NCBI RefSeq assembly: GCF_001375595.1
Contig: NZ_CVJQ01000001.1
Span: forward strand, 2,383,001-2,447,000
DNA from: Phenylobacterium immobile (ATCC 35973)
GTDB taxonomy: Bacteria > Pseudomonadota > Alphaproteobacteria > Caulobacterales > Caulobacteraceae
Direction of reading: 5' to 3'
Length of the DNA stretch: 64,000 nucleotides
In this document: piece by piece, positions 15,626-22,792 of the stretch
How positions within the stretch are numbered: position 1 is the first letter of the stretch
Layout: every line of letters starts with the position of its first letter
The notes under the pieces: generated by a model
Told to the model about the DNA's origin: nothing
The model's input: only the letters and a program-made list of their open reading frames with translations
The model's database searches: none
Translations under genes and position numbers: made by a program

Positions 15626-17217
15626 GCGCGCCCTCTCCGATCGGCGAGTTCCTGGCCCGTCAGGTGCGTTTGCGCCGTGGCGACCTGGTGGTCGCCGCTG
15701 CCGCCGGTGTGACGACCGCCGCAGCCACCACTCTTCTGCTCGGACTGTCCGGCTGGTTCCTGGCCGGTGCGGCCATTGCGGGGTCGGCCGGCGCAACCGC
15801 CGTGCGGGCTTTCAACTACCTGCTGCCGAGCGCCGCACTTCGCGGCCTGGCGATTGCGCGAACGGCGGGTCGCTACGGCGAGCGTCTCTTCAGCCATCGT
15901 GCCGCCTTTCGAGCGCTCGCCGCCTTGCGGCCGGCGCTCTTCGCCGGGCTGGCGGCAGCCCCGCCGGCCAATTCTCTGGCGCTGTCCTCCGGCGAGGCGT
16001 CCGCGCGCTTGGTCCAGGACGTCAACGTCCTGGAGACGGTCTTTGTGCGGCGCTCGGCGCCCTGGGCCGCCGCCGCGGCGGCTGGGTCGGCCTGCGCCGT
16101 GATCGCCCTTGGCTCGGTATGGGCCGCACTCGCCTTTCTCGTTGGCCTGGCGGCGCAGATCTTCATCGGTCGACGGATGGCCCAGCGTGTCACGGCCGAG
16201 CCCGGACGCGACCAACTGCGGGCCGCCGGCCGTCTGAAGGATGGTCTGGGGGCCTATCTGGCCGCCGCGCCCGAGTTGCACTGCTTCGCCCTGACCCCAC
16301 GCGCCATCGACGCCCTGATGGCGCACGACGCCGCCCTTGGGATCGCCGGCCAGCAACGCAGCGACGCCGAGGCGATGCTGGCGCTGCTGCAGGCTGCGTT
16401 GAGCGGCGTCACGCTCGTGGTCGTCGCGGGCCTGGTCTCCCAGGCCAGCCTTCCACTCGCAGCGCTCGCTGTTCTGGCGGCTCTGGCCGGGATGGAGGGT
16501 GTGGCGGGGTTGCTGCGCGCGGCCCAGCAGCAGGGCGCCTATCGCGAGGCGGTGGCGCGGCTTGATGCGGTGCTGGTCAATCAAGGCTGGGCGCCGAGGG
16601 CTCCGCCGTCAGCGGCTTGGTTCGAAATCGACGGCCGGCTGCTGGGACCCGGAGGTCGGCTTGGCGTCAGCGGACCGTCCGGCTCCGGCAAGACCCGCAC
16701 GCTTGAAGCGCTCGTCGGCCTCCGCATCGCGCCGGCCGGCCGGTTCCGGGTCGGGGAGACGCCTCTCGAGGCCGCGCCGCTGGGCTGGGCGCGACCGCTG
16801 TTCGCCTATGCCCCGCAGGATGCGCGCCTTGTGACCGGCACCGTCGCGGAGAACTTGCGCCTCGCTTCTCCGGGCGCGGATGACGCTGCCCTATGGGACG
16901 CCCTGGCCGACGCTCAGCTGGACGCACGAGTCAGGCGCCTACCGCAGGGATTGGCGACCTGGATCGGCGATGGCGGTGAAATGCTCTCCGGCGGGGAACG
17001 GCGGCGCCTCTCCCTGGCCCGGGCCTATCTGCGCGAGGCGCCTTGGTTGTTGCTGGATGAGCCGACGGAAGGTCTCGACCGAGGCATGGAGTCGGAGGTT
17101 GTCGCGGCCCTTGATCGGCGTTTAGCGCGCACGGGTCAGGGCGCGATCATTGTCAGCCATCGGCCCGCGCCCCTCGCGCTCTGTCGCGACATCCTGGATG
17201 TCTCGGGCCGCCTATAG
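15622..17217 (+). CDS. cydC: Glutathione/cysteine exporter ABC subunit CydC
   Basis: A 531-residue partner of CydD with membrane helices over about residues 15-290 and an ATPase domain containing GPSGSGKTR (Walker A), LSGGERRRLSLARAYL (signature) and WLLLDEPTEGLD (Walker B). The catalytic glutamate and the H-loop histidine (IVSHRP) are kept. It is translationally coupled to cydD. Its stop overlaps the end of the convergent TauE gene by 6 bp. With sulfide-handling genes all around, export of low-molecular-weight thiols or persulfides is a reasonable role beyond oxidase assembly; that is an inference. Confidence 0.92.
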   Translation: MSAPSPIGEFLARQVRLRRGDLVVAAAAGVTTAAATTLLLGLSGWFLAGAAIAGSAGATAVRAFNYLLPSAALRGLAIARTAGRYGERLFSHRAAFRALAALRPALFAGLAAAPPANSLALSSGEASARLVQDVNVLETVFVRRSAPWAAAAAAGSACAVIALGSVWAALAFLVGLAAQIFIGRRMAQRVTAEPGRDQLRAAGRLKDGLGAYLAAAPELHCFALTPRAIDALMAHDAALGIAGQQRSDAEAMLALLQAALSGVTLVVVAGLVSQASLPLAALAVLAALAGMEGVAGLLRAAQQQGAYREAVARLDAVLVNQGWAPRAPPSAAWFEIDGRLLGPGGRLGVSGPSGSGKTRTLEALVGLRIAPAGRFRVGETPLEAAPLGWARPLFAYAPQDARLVTGTVAENLRLASPGADDAALWDALADAQLDARVRRLPQGLATWIGDGGEMLSGGERRRLSLARAYLREAPWLLLDEPTEGLDRGMESEVVAALDRRLARTGQGAIIVSHRPAPLALCRDILDVSGRL

Positions 17218-17985
17218 GCCAAGCGCGCGCCACGCCACATAGGCGGCGACCAGCAGGACCAGCCCGGCGAACAGCCGGCGCCCTAGAACGACGTGGCCAG
17301 CCAGCAGTCCCGCCCCGCGGACACCCAATGCGCCGCCGCCCAGGCCCCCTAATATGAGGAGGAGGGCGATCGGCCAGTTCACTTGGCCGGAGGCGGCGTA
17401 GTTCAGCGATGTCGCCGCGCCGAACACGGACACCGACAGCAGCGACGAGGCCGCTGCATTGGCCAGGGTCATTCCGGTCGCCGCCATCAGGCCCGGGACA
17501 ATCAGAAAGCCGCCGCCGATGCCGAAGAACCCCGCGGCCAGGCCGGTCAGCACGCCCAAGGGCGCCAGCTTCATCATCAAGGGCAAGTTGATGTGGACGT
17601 CGGGGTCGCCCACGGACTTGGGCCGTCGCAGCATGGAGAGGGCGATGGCCGCCATGGCGGCGGCGAAGAACAGCAAGAGCCTCTGACCATCGATCGCCTT
17701 GGCCAGGCTAGAGCCCAGGAACGAGCCGAGCAGGCCCGCGCCGGCGAACACTGTCGCGCAAGGCCATTTGACCCGGCCGCCCCGGCCATGGCCCAGGAGG
17801 TTGATCGCCGCGTTGACCGCCACGGCGGCGGCCGAGGTGCCGATCGCCACGTGCGGATCGCGGATACCAACAACGTAGAGCAGGAGCGGCGTCGCCAGCA
17901 CCGAGCCGCCCCCGCCGAACAAGCCGAGCAGCGCGCCGACGACGGCGCCGCTCATCAGGGCCGAGACGATCATGAAGGCGGACAT
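17212..17985 (-). CDS. TauE/SafE (DUF81) sulfite or sulfur-anion exporter
   Basis: A 257-residue membrane protein with eight hydrophobic segments and the two family repeats: GAVVGALLGLFGGGGSVLATPLLLY near the start, and GVLTGLAAGFFGIGGGFLIVPGL in the middle. TauE/SafE proteins export sulfite, sulfoacetate or thiosulfate. It is divergent from the persulfide dioxygenase, which makes sulfite, so it most likely removes that sulfite; the pairing is a known genomic association. An operator-like inverted repeat lies in the 82-bp region between them. Its 3' end overlaps cydC by 6 bp. Confidence 0.9.
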   Translation of the reverse strand: MSAFMIVSALMSGAVVGALLGLFGGGGSVLATPLLLYVVGIRDPHVAIGTSAAAVAVNAAINLLGHGRGGRVKWPCATVFAGAGLLGSFLGSSLAKAIDGQRLLLFFAAAMAAIALSMLRRPKSVGDPDVHINLPLMMKLAPLGVLTGLAAGFFGIGGGFLIVPGLMAATGMTLANAAASSLLSVSVFGAATSLNYAASGQVNWPIALLLILGGLGGGALGVRGAGLLAGHVVLGRRLFAGLVLLVAAYVAWRALGL

Positions 17986-18009
17986 GGCGGCAAAGACCGA
18001 TCAGGCTTG

Positions 18010-18031
18010 TATATGCGTATATTTGCATATA
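18010..18031. promoter_or_regulatory. Candidate SqrR-type operator D, the best-formed copy
   Basis: A perfect inverted repeat TATATGC-N8-GCATATA containing TGCGTATAT. It sits inside the 82-bp divergent promoter between the TauE exporter and the persulfide dioxygenase, so one repressor dimer here could silence both genes. Geometry and core resemble operator C. Confidence 0.6.
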
Positions 18032-18067
18032 TGTTCTTAGCCCTACGCGCAACCTGAGACTTCGACA

Positions 18068-19012
18068 ATGTCCGACCCAATGGCCTCGTCCGATCCCGCC
18101 GCGACCCACGCATCTGCAGTCATCGCGCGGGCCTTCGCCGATCCGACCTTGCGACCTCAGGTCAAGGCCTTCTTCGACGAGGCCACCTTCACGGTCAGCT
18201 ATGTGGTGAGAGACCCGGGCTCCAAGGCCTGCGCGATCATCGATAGCGTGCTCGATTATGACCCCGCTTCGGGCCGGACGTCGCATGGCTCGGCCGATGC
18301 CGTAATCGCCTATGTGCGGGACGAGGGCCTGGAGGTCGTGTGGCAGCTTGAGACCCACGCCCACGCCGACCACCTTTCGGCGGCGCCCTATCTTCAGGCC
18401 GCCCTGGGCGGACAGTTGGCGATCGGCGCCGAGATCGTCCATGTCCAGCAGACCTTCGGGACGCTGTTCAACGTCGGCTCTGACTTCGCCCGCGATGGTC
18501 GCCAGTTCGATCACCTGTTTGACGACGGTGAAGCCTTCGCGATTGGCGGGCTTCGTGCGCTGGCCCTCCACGTGCCCGGCCACACCCCCGCCTGCATGGC
18601 CTATGTGATCGGGGCCGCCGTCTTTGTCGGCGATACCCTGTTCATGCCCGACTACGGTACGGCGCGCTGCGACTTCCCCGGCGGCGACGCCGCAACCCTC
18701 TATCGCTCAATCCAGCGGCTGCTCGCCTTGCCAGAGGCCACGCAGGTCTTCCTGTGCCATGACTACAAGGCGCCGGAGCGGGCCGAGTTTGCGTGGGAGA
18801 CAACGATAGGCGACGAGAAGCGGGACAATGTCCATGTCCATGCCGGGGTCAGCGAGGCCGCCTTTGTGGCGCTGCGCGAGGCGCGCGACAGGACGTTGGG
18901 CATGCCCCGGCTGATCCTGCCCTCGGTCCAGGTCAATATGCGCGGCGGCCATCTGCCGGAGCCGGAAGATAACGGGGTTCGCTATTTGAAGATTCCCCTC
19001 AACGCCGTTTGA
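18068..19012 (+). CDS. Persulfide dioxygenase (ETHE1/Blh-type metallo-beta-lactamase fold)
   Basis: A 314-residue protein with the metal-binding motif HAHADH (His97, His99, Asp101, His102), His172 in PGHTP, Asp189 in VGDTLFMPDYGTARCDF and His231 in CHDY. The GTARCDFPGG stretch is the hallmark of ETHE1-like enzymes, which use one iron to oxidise glutathione persulfide to sulfite. Length and C-terminal extension match the Blh protein of BigR operons. It has no rhodanese fusion; a separate rhodanese is at 4980. It is divergent from the TauE exporter. The start has no strong ribosome binding site. The last TGA overlaps the next gene's ATG. Confidence 0.9.
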   Translation: MSDPMASSDPAATHASAVIARAFADPTLRPQVKAFFDEATFTVSYVVRDPGSKACAIIDSVLDYDPASGRTSHGSADAVIAYVRDEGLEVVWQLETHAHADHLSAAPYLQAALGGQLAIGAEIVHVQQTFGTLFNVGSDFARDGRQFDHLFDDGEAFAIGGLRALALHVPGHTPACMAYVIGAAVFVGDTLFMPDYGTARCDFPGGDAATLYRSIQRLLALPEATQVFLCHDYKAPERAEFAWETTIGDEKRDNVHVHAGVSEAAFVALREARDRTLGMPRLILPSVQVNMRGGHLPEPEDNGVRYLKIPLNAV

Positions 19013-19500
19013 TGCGTTCGATGATCAAAGCCCTCCCCCTCATTCTCGCCGTTTCGCTCGCACTGCTGGCCCCGCCCGCCCTCGCCGAACCCACGCATGT
19101 GATGGTTCGGGCACAGGCCCAGGACGCCAAATTCATCGGCGATCACGTGGGTGGGTTCAGGTCACCCTCTCCGACGCGCGAACCGGCAAGGTGCTGGCGA
19201 AGGGGCTGATCCGCGGCGGCACGGGCGATACGCCCCGCATCATGAGAGCGCCGAGGGTTCGCGGCGCGCAGCTGGCGGACGCCGACGCGGCCGGGCTAGA
19301 CGCTGTCGTGGATATCTCGGAGCCGACGCTGGTCCACATTGGAGCTGTTGGCCCTATTGGAAACCGACAGCCTCGGTCGAGGTCTCGTCAACCCTACGGG
19401 TTATCCCCGGCAGAGACATCGCTGGCGATGGCGTAACGTTGACCTTTCCCGGCCAGCGGAACCGGCCGACTTGCGCCAGGTCAAGACGGGGTCGCGATGG
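19012..19500 (+). pseudogene. Frameshifted secreted protein of unknown function
   Basis: It starts with a clear signal peptide (MIKALPLILAVSLALLAPPALAEP) and continues THVMVRAQAQDAKFIGDHVGG. A missing G near 19155 moves the frame to VQVTLSDARTGKVLAKGLIRGGTGDTPRIM and on to VVDISEPTLVHIGAVGPIG. A missing A near 19353 moves it again to ASVEVSSTLRVIPGRDIAGDG and VTLTFPGQ. Joined, the pieces make a plausible ~150-residue periplasmic protein, but no single frame encodes it. The ATG overlaps the dioxygenase stop (TGATG), so it was once part of that operon. I do not recognise the family well enough to name a function. Confidence 0.65.
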
Positions 19501-19547
19501 CGGGCCCATGAAGGCGGGTCAGACCGGGAGGCCAACGGGAGCACAAC

Positions 19548-19889
19548 ATGGGCCGCGCAGCCGTCGTGACGGGTGAGAGCCGAGGCCTAGCGATCTGCGA
19601 ACGCTTGAAGAGCGACGCCCTTCGGGTCGCGGGCGCCTACTGCGGAGACGATGAAGCCGCGACGCGCCGCCGGCAGAATCTCGCCATCACGGTGCTGGTC
19701 GCTCCCGCGGCGCCGGACATCCTCGAGGCGATCAAGGCGCAATTCCCCGTCGGCCGGCTGGGCCGTCCCGAGGAGATCGCACGCGGCGTGGCCTTCCTGG
19801 TCGATGAAGCGCAGGGTTTCATCACGGGCTCGACGCTGAGCGCGAACGGCGGCCAGTATCTGGCCTTAGCGTCTGTACCGGCAACCTGA
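19548..19889 (+). pseudogene. Short-chain dehydrogenase (acetoacetyl-CoA reductase-like) with the middle deleted
   Basis: The open frame is only 113 residues. It begins as a PhbB-like enzyme (GRAAVVTGESRGLAICERLK, a damaged TGxxxGxG cofactor motif, then AYCGDDEAA). It then jumps to the family C-terminus (APDILEAIKAQFPVGRLGRPEEIARGVAFLVDEAQGFITGSTLSANGGQY). The ~125 residues that hold the catalytic Ser, Tyr and Lys are gone, and the glycine motif is shortened by two residues. No in-frame stop occurs, so a small protein could still be made, but it cannot be an active dehydrogenase. It lies just upstream of the phosphotransacylase. Confidence 0.78.
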
Positions 19890-19900
19890 GGTCAATTCCC

Positions 19901-20860
19901 ATGCATAGCTGCAACGCGGACTATCGAACCCATGGCTGGCGACAGGCGCTGATCGCGCGTTGCAAGGGCCTGTCGCCCGTCGAGACGGCCGTCGCCCATC
20001 CCTGTGACGCCACAGCCCTGGAGGCCGCGGTCCAGGCGGCCCGAAGGGGCTTGATCGTACCCATCCTTATCGGACCCGAAGCGAAGATTCGCGCCACGGC
20101 CGCCGCCGCGGGCGTCGATATCGCGGGATTCAGGCTCGAAAACACGCCCCACAGCCACGCGGCCGCCGCGCGGGCCGTGAGCCTCGTCCGCGCCGGCGAG
20201 GCTCGCCTCCTGATGAAGGGATCACTGCACACCGATGAGCTGATGCACGAAGTCCTGGCCGCCGATACCGGCCTGCGCACGGCGCGGCGGGTCAGCCACG
20301 TCTATCTCATGGATGTGCCCAGGTATCCGCGACCTCTGATGATCACCGACGCGGCGATCAACATCGCACCTACGCTCGATGACAAGCGAGACATCGTCCA
20401 GAACGCGATCGACCTGGCGCACATCCTTGGCATCGCTCAGCCGCGTGTCGCCATCCTGTCAGCCGTCGAGACGGTAACCTCCAAACTGCAGTCAACGTTG
20501 GATGCGGCGGCCCTCTGCAAGATGGCCGATCGCGGCCAGATCACTGGCGCCTTGCTCGATGGGCCGCTGGGCTTCGACAACGCGATCAGCCCCGAGGCGG
20601 CGGCGGAAAAGAACATCACCTCTGCGGTCGCGGGCTGCGCCGACATCCTGATCGTGCCTGACCTCGTAGCCGGTAACCTGCTGGCGAAGCAGCTGACGTT
20701 CCTGGCCGGCGCCGACGCGGCGGGCGTGGTGGTCGGCGCCCGAGCGCCGATCATCCTGACCAGCCGCGCCGATTCTGAGACCGCTCGCATCGGCTCGTGC
20801 GCGGTGGCGGTCCTGATGGCTCACGCCCAGGCGACGGCGATCCCGGTTGTTGGGGCATGA
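19901..20860 (+). CDS. Phosphate acetyl/butyryltransferase family protein
   Basis: A 319-residue PTA/PTB-fold enzyme that exchanges CoA for phosphate on a short acyl group. Family segments seen are VQAARRGLIVPILIGPE, LLMKGSLHTDELM, PRPLMITDAAINIAP, and the C-terminal PDLVAGNLLAKQLTFLAGADAAGVVVGARAPIILTSRAD. The length fits the short Pta and Ptb forms rather than the 700-residue Pta. The substrate cannot be fixed from sequence. It overlaps acetate kinase by 4 bp, so the pair would convert acyl-CoA to acyl-phosphate and then to acid plus ATP, a way to make ATP when oxygen is low. The upstream dehydrogenase is broken. Confidence 0.88.
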   Translation: MHSCNADYRTHGWRQALIARCKGLSPVETAVAHPCDATALEAAVQAARRGLIVPILIGPEAKIRATAAAAGVDIAGFRLENTPHSHAAAARAVSLVRAGEARLLMKGSLHTDELMHEVLAADTGLRTARRVSHVYLMDVPRYPRPLMITDAAINIAPTLDDKRDIVQNAIDLAHILGIAQPRVAILSAVETVTSKLQSTLDAAALCKMADRGQITGALLDGPLGFDNAISPEAAAEKNITSAVAGCADILIVPDLVAGNLLAKQLTFLAGADAAGVVVGARAPIILTSRADSETARIGSCAVAVLMAHAQATAIPVVGA

Positions 20861-22050
20861 CGCAGGCGATCCTCACCCTGAACGCCGGATCATCCAGCGT
20901 GAAATTCGCCCTCTATCGCATGAGCGAATGCGACCTTTCCCTCACCTGCCACGGCAAAATCGAGGGTATCGGGACTGCGCCGCACCTCATCGCGCGGGAT
21001 GCGGCCGACCACGTCCTTGCCGACCGAAGGTGGGTCGACGGCGCAGCTCTGACCCATGAGGAGCTGCTCGGGCCTCTGTTGACCTTCGTTGATGTCCATC
21101 TGGGAGAGGACCGGCTCGCGGCCATTGGTCATCGGGTCGTCCATGGCGGCCTGCGCTACGCAGCGCCGGTGTTGATCGACGCTGCGGTGTTTACAGCTCT
21201 GGAGGAGCTATCTCCGCTCGCGCCGCTGCACCAGCCGCACAACCTCAAGGCGGTGCGGGCCGTGGGCGCCCTCAGGCCCGGCGCGATTCAGATCGCCTGT
21301 TTCGACACGGCCTTCCATCATGATCATGAGGCCGTGGTGACGCGGTTCGCCATACCCCGGATCTGGCACGAGCGGGGCGTGCGCCGCTACGGCTTCCACG
21401 GGCTGTCTTACGAGTTCATCGCCGAAAGGCTTCGCAGCCTCGATCCTGCCCTGGCTGGGGGTCGGTGCATCGTCGCCCATCTCGGCTCCGGCGCGAGTCT
21501 CTGCGCTCTGCGCGACGGCCGCAGCATCGACACGACCATGGGCTTCACCGCCCTGGACGGTTTGATGATGGGCACGCGCTGCGGCGCCATCGACCCAGGC
21601 GTGCTTCTCTATCTGCAGCGCGCGGGCATGATGACGCCGGACGCCGTCGAAACCCTGCTCTACGAACAGTCGGGTCTGCTCGGCGTCTCCGGGATTTCGA
21701 GCGACATGCGCGATCTGCTGGCCAGCCCTGACCCCCGCGCCCGAGAGGCGATCGATCTCTTCGCGTTTCGGGTCGCGCGCGAGGTCGGCGCGATGCTGGC
21801 CTCCCTAGGCGGCCTTGACGGATTCATCTTCACGGCGGGCATAGGCGAGAACGCGCCGCTGGTGCGCGCCGCGATCGCCGCCCGGCTTGGCTGGACCGGC
21901 CTGGAGCTTGATGCAGCCGCCAATCTGGCCGGCGCCGGACGGATCAGCACGGACGCCAGCCGGATCACGGCGTGGGTGATGGCGACCGACGAAGAAGCCA
22001 TGATCGCGCATCATACAGCCACCTTCGTGACCGGGGCCCGCGGGTCGTGA
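20857..22050 (+). CDS. ackA: Acetate kinase
   Basis: A 397-residue member of the acetokinase family. It has the N-terminal phosphate loop LTLNAGSSSVKFALY, the segments AAIGHRVVHGG and YGFHGLSYEFIAERL, the motif LDGLMMGTRCGAIDPG, and the C-terminal FTAGIGENAPLVR. I start at the ATG at 20857, which overlaps the TGA of the phosphotransacylase. It makes ATP from acyl phosphate in the cytoplasm. Acetate is the usual substrate; the short Pta/Ptb partner leaves propionate or butyrate possible. Confidence 0.93.
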   Translation: MTQAILTLNAGSSSVKFALYRMSECDLSLTCHGKIEGIGTAPHLIARDAADHVLADRRWVDGAALTHEELLGPLLTFVDVHLGEDRLAAIGHRVVHGGLRYAAPVLIDAAVFTALEELSPLAPLHQPHNLKAVRAVGALRPGAIQIACFDTAFHHDHEAVVTRFAIPRIWHERGVRRYGFHGLSYEFIAERLRSLDPALAGGRCIVAHLGSGASLCALRDGRSIDTTMGFTALDGLMMGTRCGAIDPGVLLYLQRAGMMTPDAVETLLYEQSGLLGVSGISSDMRDLLASPDPRAREAIDLFAFRVAREVGAMLASLGGLDGFIFTAGIGENAPLVRAAIAARLGWTGLELDAAANLAGAGRISTDASRITAWVMATDEEAMIAHHTATFVTGARGS

Positions 22051-22221
22051 GCCTCGGGCTCGCCGCCGCGCGCCCGCCGGTCCCCCCACCGGCCAGGCAG
22101 GCCCTCTGAGACCGAGGCTTTCAAAGCTGAATGGCGCCGCCTGCCTCAAGGCCTCGCTCAGCTGCCCATGGATGAACATCGGTCCAAATCCATGATGGCC
22201 CCTCCGGGGTGACGACGGGCC

Positions 22222-22243
22222 CGCCGGTCGATATCGACCGGCG
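22222..22243. repeat. 22-bp perfect palindrome after ackA
   Basis: The half site CGCCGGTCGAT is followed directly by its exact reverse complement. It lies 172 bp past the ackA stop. There is no T-run after it, so it is a poor intrinsic terminator. It could be a protein-binding site or an extruding hairpin in RNA. Confidence 0.7.
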
Positions 22244-22327
22244 CCTGGGCTGCAAGGGGATCATCTGCGCGCCAAGCCATCTGACCGTCGCCAATACTGA
22301 ACCAACCGCCTCGCTACGTGCGCTGAG

Positions 22328-22341
22328 TTGACGCCAATCAA
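22328..22341 (+). promoter_or_regulatory. FixK/FNR-like box upstream of the BON remnant
   Basis: TTGAC-GCCA-ATCAA is a full match to the degenerate FixK/FNR dyad TTGAY-N4-RTCAA. It is centred about 76 bp upstream of the remnant's ATG at 22411. It suggests that the broken gene, and perhaps the kdp region beyond, was once under low-oxygen control. Confidence 0.6.
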
Positions 22342-22410
22342 GTGGACGGGTGCGCCCAAGCCCACATTGCAGGGCGCGAATGGCGCAGGATGAGCGTTGG
22401 AGACCGTCCC

Positions 22411-22545
22411 ATGGACGACAAAGCAATCCACCCAAATTACTGGGAGCCTGGCCTGGACGCCACGGAAACCGGCGTCACGGTCGAACCGGGCGTTGTCAGC
22501 CTCGCCGGCCGGTTCGACACCTGCGCCCAGAAGGTCGTCGCATGA
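22411..22545 (+). pseudogene. Truncated BON-domain (OsmY-like) protein
   Basis: The 44-residue frame starts MDDKAIHPNYWEPGLDAT and continues TGVTVEPGVVSLAGRFDTCAQKVVA. This is the first half of a BON domain, whose intact form reads roughly GVxVxxGVVTLxGxVxSYAQK. A short helix near residue 10 seems deleted, and the frame stops before the domain is complete. Intact relatives have two or three BON repeats and about 200 residues. It lies behind a FixK/FNR-like box, as such stress proteins often do. Confidence 0.55.
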
Positions 22546-22561
22546 GCTGCGGCCAAGCCTC

Positions 22562-22589
22562 GAGGTCAGCCCAGTCTCCGGCTGACCTC
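22562..22589. terminator. Strong hairpin ahead of the kdp operon
   Basis: GAGGTCAGCC and its exact reverse complement GGCTGACCTC are separated by 8 bases. Only a short T-run (CTTT) lies further on, so termination would be weak. It could instead be a regulatory RNA structure in the kdp leader. Confidence 0.4.
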
Positions 22590-22708
22590 AGCCTCGACCT
22601 TTACGACTCCCTTATGCCGGCGGCCCGAAGCCCGTCTCGAACCCTGATCACGATTAGGAGGACGTTGCAGCCTGGCCGTGGCTCACCCACGGCGATCATG
22701 AGGCTGAC

Positions 22709-22792
22709 ATGCTCGATCTAATCTATCTGGCGCTGGGAGTCGGCGTCCTCACCGCCTTCGCCGGCTACGCCGCGGCCCTGAGGCGCATCTGA
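22709..22792 (+). CDS. 27-residue single-helix membrane peptide preceding kdpF
   Basis: The peptide [27 protein letters not shown] is almost entirely one hydrophobic helix with a basic end. GAGG lies 6 nt before its ATG, and its TGA overlaps the ATG of kdpF (ATGA is not formed, but the A is shared). Overlap with kdpF and kdpA starts makes it a real translated unit of the operon. It resembles KdpF in size and place but not in the usual RPExF ending. Its role, perhaps stabilising KdpA or sensing, is unknown. Confidence 0.7.
   Translation: MLDLIYLALGVGVLTAFAGYAAALRRI

Larger units (their letters stand above)
22051..22708. other. 658-bp region with regulatory signals and a gene remnant
   Basis: No complete gene is seen between ackA and the first kdp peptide. 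It holds a 22-bp perfect palindrome (22222-22243), a FixK/FNR-like box (22328-22341), a truncated BON-domain frame (22411-22545), and a strong 10-bp hairpin (22562-22589). The kdp promoter must lie toward its right end, after the hairpin, but I cannot pick convincing -35 and -10 boxes. Confidence 0.5.

Noticed and set aside
14896..16584. 562-residue open frame on the minus strand across cydD and cydC
   Set aside because: Spans two real coupled genes on the other strand and has no family features.
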